From Treponemataceae bacterium (lineage in GTDB: Bacteria; Spirochaetota; Spirochaetia; Treponematales; Treponemataceae), in the NCBI GenBank assembly GCA_024402455.1, contig JAKSTS010000051.1:1-13916 (forward strand): a DNA stretch of 13,916 nt, written 5' to 3'. Positions 6,263 through 13,811 of this stretch are shown here, piece by piece. The position numbers and the translations under genes were made by a program. Positions within the stretch are counted from its first letter, which is position 1; each line of letters starts with the position of its first letter. Under the pieces are notes generated by a model. It was given only the letters and a program-made list of their open reading frames with translations, was not told the origin of the DNA and did not search any database.

Positions 6263-6279
6263 TTGGCACACTTTTTGCT
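6263..6279 (+). promoter_or_regulatory. Sigma-54 (-24/-12) promoter of the sigma-factor gene
   Basis: TTGGCACACTTTTTGCT at 6263-6279. The -24 element TTGGCAC and -12 element TTGCT match the known consensus YTGGCACG-N4-TTGCW with one mismatch (A for G after the -24 core). The invariant GG (6265-6266) and GC (6277-6278) are separated by exactly 10 nt. The predicted start is near 6290, giving a leader of about 96 nt. A CTTTTTAAAAAG palindrome abuts it (6251-6262). Confidence 0.75.
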
Positions 6280-6353
6280 AAATAATTTATGTAAAGATTT
6301 TGTGAAAACACTGAAAGTTCTAAAAAAAAGAAATTGGAACTTATAAAATCATT

Positions 6354-6377
6354 CAGAAGGTTAAAAACCTCAGAAGG
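6354..6377 (+). promoter_or_regulatory. Duplicated CAGAAGG ribosome-binding motif with a small hairpin
   Basis: CAGAAGG occurs at 6354-6360 and 6371-6377. The second copy lies 8 nt before ATG 6386 and is the working site. The AGG of the first copy is in a small stem, AGGTT (6358-6362) with AACCT (6366-6370). A second inverted repeat, AAGTTC/GAACTT, lies just upstream (6315-6342). Confidence 0.45.
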
Positions 6378-6385
6378 AAAAAACA

Positions 6386-7252
6386 ATGCTTGATAAAAAA
6401 TATTCAAACAAAGACAGTGCTATGGGATTTTATTTCGAAGAAATCAGCAACATCCCGCTTTTGACAAAAGAAGAAGAAAATGAACTTACACAAAAAGCAA
6501 TAAATGGAAATAAAGCAGCTAAAGACAAGCTTATTACATCGAATCTAAAATTTGTAGTAAAACTTGCAAAACAATATCAAAATCTTGGTCTTGATTTTGA
6601 AGACCTTGTAAGCGAAGGCAATCTTGGTCTTATTGAAGCAATTGATCATTTTGACCCAAGCAAAGGTTTTAGATTTTTGTCTTATGCTGTCTGGTGGATC
6701 AGACGTTCAATGCTTAAAGCAATAGAAGAAAAAGGAAGAATAATCAGACTGCCTGCAAACAAAATTCAAGAAATGCGAAAACTTGATAAAATACGACAGA
6801 ACATGTCAAAAGGCATGTCTTTTGAAGAAGAAATTGAAAAAATTGCATGTGAACTTGATATTTCAAAAGAACATGCACGCGAAATCATGCTTATTTCTAA
6901 AGAATTTATTTCTTTTGATGCACCAATTGCAGCAAACAATTCTTCACATGAAGAAACTTCAAAAACTGTAGGTGATTCAATTATTGATGAAAAACAAATT
7001 TCTCTTGAAGAACAAGCAATCGAAGAAAATTTAAAACGGGATATGCACGATACACTCGAAACACTTCCACAAAGAGAAGCTCAGGTTTTGCGCTATCGCT
7101 ATGGTTTCAACAATCAGGAAGAACTTTCACTTCAATCTGTAGGCAAACTTTTGAACATAACAAAAGAACGAGTGCGCCAGATTGAAAAAAGTGCATTTGT
7201 ACATATGCGCCAATATAATAGAAGAATCCGTCTTGAAAGCTATGTAGCTTAA
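6386..7252 (+). CDS. Short sigma-70-family (group 2-like) RNA polymerase sigma factor
   Basis: A 288-residue sigma factor that directs RNA polymerase to promoters. It lacks region 1.1. Region 1.2 is at about 12-40. Region 2 (about 41-113) has NLKFVVKLAKQY (53-64), DLVSEGNLGLIEAIDHFDPSKG (73-94) and the -10-binding helix SYAVWWIRRSMLKAI (99-113). Region 3 spans about 114-200. Region 4 (about 215-277) has LPQREAQVLRYRYG (227-240) and the -35 helix VGKLLNITKERVRQIE (252-267), whose key residues are conserved. In region 2.4 the position equivalent to E. coli sigma-70 Gln437 is Arg107, and that of Thr440 is Leu110, so -10 preference may differ from the housekeeping factor. The size resembles group-2 and Bacteroidota primary sigma factors; the housekeeping RpoD of spirochaetes is about 600 residues. 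The start is ATG at 6386 with AGAAGG 8 nt upstream. It is a single-gene unit with a sigma-54 promoter, a sigma-70 promoter and its own terminator. The regulon is unknown. Confidence 0.93.
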   Translation: MLDKKYSNKDSAMGFYFEEISNIPLLTKEEENELTQKAINGNKAAKDKLITSNLKFVVKLAKQYQNLGLDFEDLVSEGNLGLIEAIDHFDPSKGFRFLSYAVWWIRRSMLKAIEEKGRIIRLPANKIQEMRKLDKIRQNMSKGMSFEEEIEKIACELDISKEHAREIMLISKEFISFDAPIAANNSSHEETSKTVGDSIIDEKQISLEEQAIEENLKRDMHDTLETLPQREAQVLRYRYGFNNQEELSLQSVGKLLNITKERVRQIEKSAFVHMRQYNRRIRLESYVA

Positions 7253-7261
7253 CAGTTAAAC

Positions 7262-7283
7262 AAAAAAGCACATAATGAAGTGC
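7262..7283 (-). terminator. Weak terminator for the recG transcript
   Basis: Read on the minus strand, GCAC and GTGC (7283-7280 with 7271-7268) form a 4-bp hairpin followed by T6 (7267-7262). It lies about 90 nt after the recG stop. It uses bases that also form the sigma-gene terminator on the other strand. Confidence 0.35.
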
Positions 7284-7332
7284 ACCCCTACAGCTGGACA
7301 AATAAAGTTCAATTTTAGGAGGTGCATTTTTT
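7278..7332 (+). terminator. Terminator of the sigma-factor gene
   Basis: TGCACC+CCT (7281-7289) pairs with AGG+GGTGCA (7317-7326) across a single bulged A, a 9-bp stem extended by flanking A/T pairs. T6 follows (7327-7332). The 27-nt loop is long but can fold locally. It begins about 25 nt after the stop. Confidence 0.72.
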
Positions 7333-7369
7333 ATGCATGTTTCTAAAAACTGCAATTTTCAAAACATTA

Positions 7370-9631
7370 TTATTCCTGAAAAATTCCATCACGAATATGA
7401 TTAAAAGCTTCTGTACGGGCAATGTTCATTATTTCTGCATCGCGCACAGGATCTGCAATAGACAATGTAAGATAGCCAGACTGTTGAACACCAAGTACTT
7501 CGCCAGGTCCGCGAAGCCGCAGATCTTCTTCTGCAATATAAAAACCGTCTGTGCTTTCAAACAGCGCTTTTAATCTTGATTTGCCTTCTTCTGTTAATTT
7601 TTCTGAATAAATTAAAAAACAATGCGACTGCAAACTGCTTCTGCCGACACGTCCGCGAAGCTGGTGCAAAGCAGCAAGACCAAAACGCTCTGCATGTTCA
7701 ATAACCATGCACGTTGCATTAGGAACATCTACACCAACTTCAACAACGCTTGTTGCAACAAGAATCTGTATTTTGTTTTCATTAAATTTCTGCATAATTT
7801 CACGCTGTTCGTTTTCTTCAATTTTTGAATGAATCAATGCAATCTGATATTCTGGAAAAATTTTTTCAGAAAGAAATTCAAACATCTGCTCTGCAGATTT
7901 TAACCCTGTACCGCCCTGCTCTTCATCGGTTTCACCCTGTTCAATCAATGGATAAACAAAATAAGCCTGCCTTCCTGCCTGCAATTCAGACCTTACATAG
8001 CGATAAACATTTTCTTCGCTGCCTTGTTTTGTCAAATGGGTTTTTATCGGCAGGCGGCCAAGTGGCATCGACTTTATAATAGAAACATCCAGATCGCCAA
8101 AAACAGAAAGTGCAAGAGTCTGCGGAATCGGTGTAGCCGACATCATAAGCAAATTCGGTGTAATATAAGACGATTGCGGCGGCAAAGTTTGATTTTCATG
8201 CTCTGCATTCTGCACCGCAATACGGCGGCCTTTTTCAAGAATTGCATTGCGCTGCAAAACACCAAACCGATGCTGCTCATCAATTACTGCAAGACGAAGA
8301 TCAAAATACTGTACATTGTGCGAAAACAGCGCATGTGTTCCAATTACAAGATTTATGTTACCGGTTTTTAGTTCTGTTAAAAGCCGGTTTCTGCCGGCAG
8401 CTTTAATATTGCCGGTCAAAAATGCAATTGAAACATTTGCACATTCCAAAAGCTTTGCTGCATTTTCTGCATGCTGCCTTGCCAAAAGTTCCGTCGGCGC
8501 AAGCATTGCACATTGACCGCCATAATCAATGACCCGAAGACATGCAAAAAAAGCTGCAAGTGTTTTTCCGGAACCAACATCGCCCTGAAGAAGCCGCGCC
8601 ATTGAATAAGGCGTTTTTAAATCATAAGAGCGGTCAATATCCGCATTCATTTCTGCAATGACTTTTTTCTGGTCTATGGTAAGTTCAAATTTCAATGTTT
8701 TCAGCACAATTTTCTGCCGTGGAGAAAGATTGTCTAAAAAACAGACTTCAATTGTATCCTGTGCTGCTTTTGAAGCAGAAACAGCAGATCCATTTTCACT
8801 TGAAGATTTTGCTTCTTCTATAATAGAAGAGGTTGATGAAAAAATCGTATCATCCGGCAGTTTTCCACGGTGTTTTAACGAACGCAGTCCTATTTGAATC
8901 TGAAACTGATAAAATTCTTCGAAAATAAGGCTGATGCGCGCTTTTTCTGCTTCTTCAAGAGATTTTGGCATGTGCATTGCAGTTATGCATTCTGCTTTAT
9001 GCAGCAGTTTATGACGCAGAATAACATCTTCCGGCAGTTCATCAGAAATGCCCTTTGCATATTCTTTTATGGCGCGTGCAACCGCCTTTCGCAAAGCAGA
9101 CTGACTTAAACCTGCCGTCAAAGGATAAACTGCAAGAATTTTTCTTTTTTGAAAATATTCAGAAAGCGGCTCATTGTTCAAACAGTCTAAAGATGACTTT
9201 TCAAAAATATTTTTTGCAGTTTCAAAAGGCAAAGGTTCTGCTTCAAAAGAAGAAGACTGAATATTTCCATAACGAAGACTGAAACTGCCGTTTATGCAGA
9301 CCGAAGCACCAATAAAAAGTGTTTTTTCAAGAAAAGACCTGTTAAAACAGACCAGTTCAGCGCGGGCTGTTTCGTCTTCAACAATAACTTTAAGCGTCCG
9401 CATGTTTCCATAACCGAACCATTCGTGGGCAACAACTTTTGCAATAGTGTTTATTTTCTGGTGTGCAAATTGATTAAACGGAACATATTTAGTACGGTCG
9501 TCAAAACGCCGAGGCCAATAACTCAATAAATCCCCGACTGTATAAATATTGAGATGCGAAAATAATTTTGCAGTTGACGCACCTACTCCATGTAGAGAGG
9601 TAACAGGAACAGAAATTTCGCGAAGTTTCAT
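7370..9631 (-). CDS. recG: ATP-dependent DNA helicase RecG
   Basis: Double-stranded DNA translocase that remodels stalled forks and branch-migrates recombination junctions. It has 753 residues (E. coli: 693). The N-terminal wedge domain includes SLHGVGASTAKLF (12-24) and PRRFDDRT (40-47). Helicase motifs: I, GDVGSGKT (350-357); Ia, LAPTELLARQH (377-387); II, DEQH (451-454); III, MSATPIPQTLAL (497-508); V, VATSVVEVGVDVPN (625-638); VI, QLRGRVGR (657-664). The RecG-specific TRG region EEDLRLRGPGEVLGVQQSG is at 701-719. Extra length comes from a Ser/Ala/Glu-rich insert at about 262-297 and a segment at about 472-492. Motif III has Gln504 where most RecG proteins have Arg. The start is ATG at 9631, because the RecG N-terminus begins there and no in-frame start lies upstream. 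The nearest Shine-Dalgarno is unusually far away. Last gene of the dnaE-yggT-recG cluster. Confidence 0.96.
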   Translation of the reverse strand: MKLREISVPVTSLHGVGASTAKLFSHLNIYTVGDLLSYWPRRFDDRTKYVPFNQFAHQKINTIAKVVAHEWFGYGNMRTLKVIVEDETARAELVCFNRSFLEKTLFIGASVCINGSFSLRYGNIQSSSFEAEPLPFETAKNIFEKSSLDCLNNEPLSEYFQKRKILAVYPLTAGLSQSALRKAVARAIKEYAKGISDELPEDVILRHKLLHKAECITAMHMPKSLEEAEKARISLIFEEFYQFQIQIGLRSLKHRGKLPDDTIFSSTSSIIEEAKSSSENGSAVSASKAAQDTIEVCFLDNLSPRQKIVLKTLKFELTIDQKKVIAEMNADIDRSYDLKTPYSMARLLQGDVGSGKTLAAFFACLRVIDYGGQCAMLAPTELLARQHAENAAKLLECANVSIAFLTGNIKAAGRNRLLTELKTGNINLVIGTHALFSHNVQYFDLRLAVIDEQHRFGVLQRNAILEKGRRIAVQNAEHENQTLPPQSSYITPNLLMMSATPIPQTLALSVFGDLDVSIIKSMPLGRLPIKTHLTKQGSEENVYRYVRSELQAGRQAYFVYPLIEQGETDEEQGGTGLKSAEQMFEFLSEKIFPEYQIALIHSKIEENEQREIMQKFNENKIQILVATSVVEVGVDVPNATCMVIEHAERFGLAALHQLRGRVGRSSLQSHCFLIYSEKLTEEGKSRLKALFESTDGFYIAEEDLRLRGPGEVLGVQQSGYLTLSIADPVRDAEIMNIARTEAFNHIRDGIFQE

Positions 9632-9636
9632 ACATG

Positions 9637-9660
9637 CCGGAAATAACCGGTTTGCCTCCT
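9637..9660 (-). promoter_or_regulatory. Distant recG ribosome-binding site bridged by a hairpin
   Basis: On the minus strand AGGAGG (9660-9655) lies 23 nt before ATG 9631, too far for normal use. CCGG (9650-9647) and CCGG (9640-9637) are self-complementary and can close a 6-nt TTATTT loop. Folding this out leaves an effective spacing of about 9 nt. An out-of-frame ATG at 9635 lies in between. Confidence 0.45.
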
Positions 9661-9691
9661 ATAAAAACTTAAAGCTTTTGCAAACTTCCCA

Positions 9692-10282
9692 TTAAAATGG
9701 CAAACTTGCAAAAAAGCCAGCAATAAACAGAAGAATAAATTCCAAAAGGAAATAACAAACTACAAGCGCTATAAGAGTTACAATAAGAACAGTCTGATAC
9801 TTTATGTATTTTTTCGGGAAAATCATATTTGAAAGATGATATGCAACAGGCGAAATCATTTTATCAAGCTGAACCCAGATTTGAGAATCTGTATCTTTAT
9901 TCAAAAAATTTACAATTAATCTGATAAGTACAACAACGATAAATACAACAAAAACAGTGCTTATTACAGACCAGCACAAATTAATTACGCTTGCAATTAT
10001 TACACCAACAGAAATTCGTCTGCTGTTAATTATGCTTTGCAAAACAGAAGAAACAATTACAAGAGAGCCAATTGCAAGCATCGGTGTAAAATCAATATTG
10101 CCTGCACGCAGAAAACGTACTTTTTTGAATATGTTCAGAAAAGGATCGCAAATTTCAGCAAGGAACCTGCCGAATTTTGAATATTCCATTGACGGAACCC
10201 ATGTTAAAATAACACGAACAAACAGCAGTAATGTATAAACAGAAACAAGCAGCGAAATCAAACTCAAAATATTCATTAACAT
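9692..10282 (-). CDS. YggT family integral membrane protein
   Basis: A 196-residue hydrophobic inner-membrane protein with two tandem YggT repeats (about 1-90 and 97-196). Membrane segments are visible at about 5-28, 65-87, 97-127 and 163-192. The first repeat carries the family signature: RVILTWVP (23-30), CDPFLNIFKKV (45-55) and GNIDFTPMLAI (61-71). The second has WVQLDKMISPVAYHLSNMIFP (136-156). The family is widespread; its biochemical role is poorly defined, with suggestions including osmotic tolerance and envelope or division functions. The start is ATG at 10282 with GAGG about 6 nt upstream; ATG at 10276 is a possible alternative. It lies 61 nt after dnaE and 60 nt before recG on the same strand, so it is probably co-transcribed with both. 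Confidence 0.88.
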   Translation of the reverse strand: MLMNILSLISLLVSVYTLLLFVRVILTWVPSMEYSKFGRFLAEICDPFLNIFKKVRFLRAGNIDFTPMLAIGSLVIVSSVLQSIINSRRISVGVIIASVINLCWSVISTVFVVFIVVVLIRLIVNFLNKDTDSQIWVQLDKMISPVAYHLSNMIFPKKYIKYQTVLIVTLIALVVCYFLLEFILLFIAGFFASLPF

Positions 10283-10343
10283 AATCCACCTCTTTTTTTT
10301 ATAATTTTAATTTAAATACAAAAACTAATTTACAGTAAATCTG

Positions 10344-13300
10344 CTATTCTTTCCATACAGTTTCAACAAAAGGCAATTCTTTTACACTGGCAAGGAATTC
10401 ATTATCTGAAGGAACTGCAAGCTGCTGATTTGCCATGACAACATATGATTTGCTGCCAATCTCAATATGAAAATATACTTTGCAGTTACCGCTTTTTTCA
10501 AACAGATAATTTTTCAACGGCTGCAAATCTCTGTCTGTTTTTATCTTATTTTCAAGTTTTACATGAACTTCCCTTACAGAGCGTTCCTGCAAATCTTTTG
10601 GATCAATTACATCATCAACCAAAAATGACGGCGTGTCTCTTGAAAGATCGACTTTGCCTTTAAATCCATAAACTCCATCAATTTTCAAGACAGGAGCAAA
10701 TTTTTCCCAAGGTTTCTGGAAAAAGGTCAAATCCATATTGCCGTTTATGTCTTCAAACTGGCAGAATGCCATAAGTTTGCCCGTCTTTGTTGTAATAGTA
10801 CGAATACTTTTGACCATTCCAACTATTGTATAAATCTTGTCTTTTTGTGCTCTTGAAGGTTCTGCAACATTGAAAGTTTCTGCTTTTTCAATAACACTGC
10901 GATATTCATCAAGAGGATGACCTGAAATATAAAAACCGATAAGTTCTTTTTCAATTGCAAGTTTTTCCTGCATGGTCCAGTCTGGTACCTGCTGAAAAAC
11001 AAAATCTGCGTATTCTTTTTCGCCTGCTTCTTCAAATAAACTGACCTGACCGTATTTTGTATCTTCTTTTTTGCGGTCAGAATAATCAACAGCATTTTCA
11101 AGATTCAAGAAAAGCACAGAACGCGGAAGACTGTCCACATTGTCAAAACAGCCAGTTTTAATCATTACTTCAATTGCTTTTTTATTTACTGTATGCAAAT
11201 CTACGCGGTCAAGAAAATCCATAAAACTATTGTACGGACCATCTTTCTGCCGCTTGGCTATAATTTCTTCTGCAGCAGCTTCGCCCAAACCTTTTATGCC
11301 CAAAAGACCATAAACGATGCGCCCGTCAACAACATCAAAAACTTTATCTGAGCGATTTACATCAGGCGGGTCAATTGCAATTCCCATTGAACGGCCTTCT
11401 GCAATATATTCAGGCAATTTATCTGTACTTGTAATTTCGTTCGTCAAGTTAGCTGCAATAAATTCTGCCGGAAAGTGTGCCTTTAGATATGCAGTTCGAT
11501 AAGCGACAACAGAATATGCCGCTGCATGGCTTTTATTAAAACCATAGCCCGCAAACGGAACCATAATCTCAAAGATTTCATCAGCATGCTCTTTTGCAAA
11601 ACCTTGTTTTAATGCACCTTCAATAAATTCTTCTTTTTTCTGCATCAAAACTTCAAGTTTTTTCTTTCCCATTGCACGGCGAAGCATATCTGCACCACCA
11701 AGAGAGAAACCTGCAATGCGCTGCGCAACCTGCATAACCTGTTCCTGATAAACCATTACACCGTAAGTTTCTTTCAAAATATCTTCAAGACACGGGTCTG
11801 GATAAGTAACAGTTTCTGGATGAAGTTTTCCTTCAATGTACTTTGGAATATAATCCATTGGACCTGGACGATAAAGAGCATTCAAGGCAACAATATCTTC
11901 AAGACGCCTAGGTTGTGCTTCGCGCAAAATTTTCTGCATACCAGGACTTTCAAACTGAAAAACTGCAACAGTGTCACCACGACAGAACAAATCAAAAGTC
12001 AATTCATCACTTTCAGAAACTTCTTCTGTTTTGAAATTTTCAAAACCTTTTCGCTTTCGGATAATTCGTTCTGCATATTTTATAAGAGTCAATGTTTTCA
12101 AGCCCAAATAGTCCATCTTTACAAGACCACAAGGCTCAATTATGTCCATTGTATATTGAACTGCGACTTTTCCAGTTTTAGAATCTTTATAAACCGGCGC
12201 CCATTCAGGCAGTTCACTTCGACCGATAACGATACCCGAAGCATGAAGCGATGTGTTTCGGTTTACATCTTCAAGCTTAAAACACAAGTCAAAAAGTTCT
12301 TTATAGCGCGGGTCATCACGATACGGTCGAAGCTGACCAAAGTCAGGGTGCTTTTCATCAGGTTCTGCAAAAGCATCTTTTAAGTGTACTTTCATCCCTT
12401 CCGGTATACACTTTTTGAGCATGTTAACATCAGAAAGCGGAATACCCAAAGCACGGCCAACATCTGCAATAACAGCCTTAGCTTTCAATGTTCCAAATGT
12501 TACAATATGACCAACCTGCGGATCACCATACCGTTCACGTGTATATTTGATAACATCCTGCCGTCCTTCGAAACACATATCAACATCGAAATCAGGCATA
12601 CTTACACGTTCAGGGTTTAAGAATCGTTCAAAAATTAATTTAAATCTGAATGGATCAATGTCAGTAATGGTCATTGCATATGCAACAAGAGAACCCGCAC
12701 CAGAACCGCGTCCAGGTCCGATTGGAATTCCATGCGTTTTTGACCAGTTAATAAAGTCCCAGACAATTAAGAAATAGCCCGAAAAGCCCATCTGAAAGAT
12801 AATGCCAAGCTCATACATTGCACGGTCAACAATTTCTTTTGTAATTGTCTTATAGCGTTTGCGCAAACCTGTTTCAACTAGATAAAGAACATATAAATCT
12901 TGCGTTGCAAATTCTTTTGGAATTTCATAAACAGGCAGACAGTCTTTCAACTGTTGTGTTTTATATTGCGGAATTGTCAAATCGCACATATCAGCAATGC
13001 GCTTAGTATTTGTTATCATTTCAGGATAATCAGGGAAAAGCTGAGCCATTTCTTCGCCGCTTTTCATATAAAACTGACCGCCTGCATAAGCTTCTGCACC
13101 ATGCGGCTCGCTTCTCATCTTCTTTCGACCAACGCAAAGCAAAATATCCTGTGCGGCTGCATCATCAGGGCGTGCATAGTGAATATCATTTGTAACAACC
13201 ATAGGAACACCCACAGTACGTGCAACATCAATCAGCATTGGTGCAACTTTCCGCTGGTCTGGAATTCCATGATCTTGAAGCTCAATATAATAATGGTCTG

Positions 13301-13805
13301 GACCAAAAATGTCCCTGTACTTTTTTACGAGTTCTTCTGCTTCTTTCCTTTTGCCGGCAAGCAATAATTGAGGAAGCTGACCTGCAAGGCAAGCTGAAAG
13401 ACAGATTAAACCGTCATGATATTTTTCAAGCAGTTCAAGGTCAATTCGAGGTTTATAATACATGCCCTCGGTAAAGGCACGGCTTGTAAGCATACAAAGA
13501 TTTTTATAACCTTGAACATTTTTCGCAATCAAAATCAAGTGATAATATCTGTTGCCCTCTTCGGAACCTTTCTGCTCATGCCTGCTGCCTGGTGCAACAT
13601 AAAATTCACAGCCGACAAGCGGATTAATTCCAGCTTTATGGCAAGCCTGCTCAAAACGAAGAGAACCGAACATGTTTCCATGGTCTGTCAAAGCAAGCGC
13701 TGTCATGCCTAATTCTTTGGCACGGTCAATAAGCGTATTAATTTTAGAAGCACCATCAAGAAGAGAATAATCTGAATGGACATGAAGATGGACAAAATCA
13801 CTCAT
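10344..13805 (-). CDS. dnaE: DNA polymerase III subunit alpha (replicative polymerase)
   Basis: Catalytic subunit of the chromosomal replicase, 1153 residues (E. coli DnaE is 1160). The N-terminal PHP domain has HVH (8-10), TDH (40-42), Glu67, His89, His179 and DIHY (207-210), which look like an intact metal site. The polymerase core has GPGRGSGAGSLVAYA (363-377), PDFDVDM (404-410, catalytic Asp407 and Asp409) and LVKMDYLGLKTLT (561-573, third Asp565). It continues with NALYRPGPMDYIP (642-654) and FAGYGFNKSHAAAYS (751-765). A helix-hairpin-helix region is at about 831-848. QVSLF (920-924) fits the beta-clamp-binding motif. An OB-fold is at about 990-1070. The start is ATG at 13805, the normal DnaE N-terminus (MSDFVHLHVHSDYSLLDG). 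No Shine-Dalgarno precedes it, and a TAAAAT box lies 6 nt upstream. Probably heads the cluster with yggT and recG. Confidence 0.98.
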   Translation of the reverse strand: MSDFVHLHVHSDYSLLDGASKINTLIDRAKELGMTALALTDHGNMFGSLRFEQACHKAGINPLVGCEFYVAPGSRHEQKGSEEGNRYYHLILIAKNVQGYKNLCMLTSRAFTEGMYYKPRIDLELLEKYHDGLICLSACLAGQLPQLLLAGKRKEAEELVKKYRDIFGPDHYYIELQDHGIPDQRKVAPMLIDVARTVGVPMVVTNDIHYARPDDAAAQDILLCVGRKKMRSEPHGAEAYAGGQFYMKSGEEMAQLFPDYPEMITNTKRIADMCDLTIPQYKTQQLKDCLPVYEIPKEFATQDLYVLYLVETGLRKRYKTITKEIVDRAMYELGIIFQMGFSGYFLIVWDFINWSKTHGIPIGPGRGSGAGSLVAYAMTITDIDPFRFKLIFERFLNPERVSMPDFDVDMCFEGRQDVIKYTRERYGDPQVGHIVTFGTLKAKAVIADVGRALGIPLSDVNMLKKCIPEGMKVHLKDAFAEPDEKHPDFGQLRPYRDDPRYKELFDLCFKLEDVNRNTSLHASGIVIGRSELPEWAPVYKDSKTGKVAVQYTMDIIEPCGLVKMDYLGLKTLTLIKYAERIIRKRKGFENFKTEEVSESDELTFDLFCRGDTVAVFQFESPGMQKILREAQPRRLEDIVALNALYRPGPMDYIPKYIEGKLHPETVTYPDPCLEDILKETYGVMVYQEQVMQVAQRIAGFSLGGADMLRRAMGKKKLEVLMQKKEEFIEGALKQGFAKEHADEIFEIMVPFAGYGFNKSHAAAYSVVAYRTAYLKAHFPAEFIAANLTNEITSTDKLPEYIAEGRSMGIAIDPPDVNRSDKVFDVVDGRIVYGLLGIKGLGEAAAEEIIAKRQKDGPYNSFMDFLDRVDLHTVNKKAIEVMIKTGCFDNVDSLPRSVLFLNLENAVDYSDRKKEDTKYGQVSLFEEAGEKEYADFVFQQVPDWTMQEKLAIEKELIGFYISGHPLDEYRSVIEKAETFNVAEPSRAQKDKIYTIVGMVKSIRTITTKTGKLMAFCQFEDINGNMDLTFFQKPWEKFAPVLKIDGVYGFKGKVDLSRDTPSFLVDDVIDPKDLQERSVREVHVKLENKIKTDRDLQPLKNYLFEKSGNCKVYFHIEIGSKSYVVMANQQLAVPSDNEFLASVKELPFVETVWKE

Positions 13806-13811
13806 AAAATC

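Larger units (their letters stand above)
5643..6385. other. 743-base regulatory spacer upstream of the sigma factor
   Basis: This AT-rich spacer between the divergent lipoprotein and sigma-factor genes contains, in order: the lipoprotein leader hairpins and promoter; a T-rich tract (5779-5836); a possible 59-codon frame (5850-6029); a long inverted repeat followed by T8 (5999-6064); two copies of AATCAACATGT (5843-5853, 6069-6079); a sigma-70-type promoter (6137-6164); two A/T palindromes (6237-6250, 6251-6262); a sigma-54 promoter (6263-6279); and a leader with small hairpins. No tRNA or known structured RNA is recognisable. Confidence 0.75.

Noticed and set aside
7333..7404. 23-codon frame preceded by a perfect AGGAGGTG
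   Set aside because: The Shine-Dalgarno is one arm of the sigma-gene terminator and the frame runs antisense into the recG 3' end.
8965..8981. Second -24/-12-like match, TTGGCATGTGCATTGCA
   Set aside because: The spacing is correct but it lies inside recG on the antisense strand with no gene downstream. The bases are explained by the RecG coding sequence; likely chance.
11820..12383. 187-codon plus-strand frame within dnaE
   Set aside because: It is antisense to well-conserved polymerase sequence, with no start signal or recognisable domain.
13715..13735. TTGGCACGG inside dnaE resembling a -24 element
   Set aside because: No TTGC follows at the required distance, and it lies in coding sequence.
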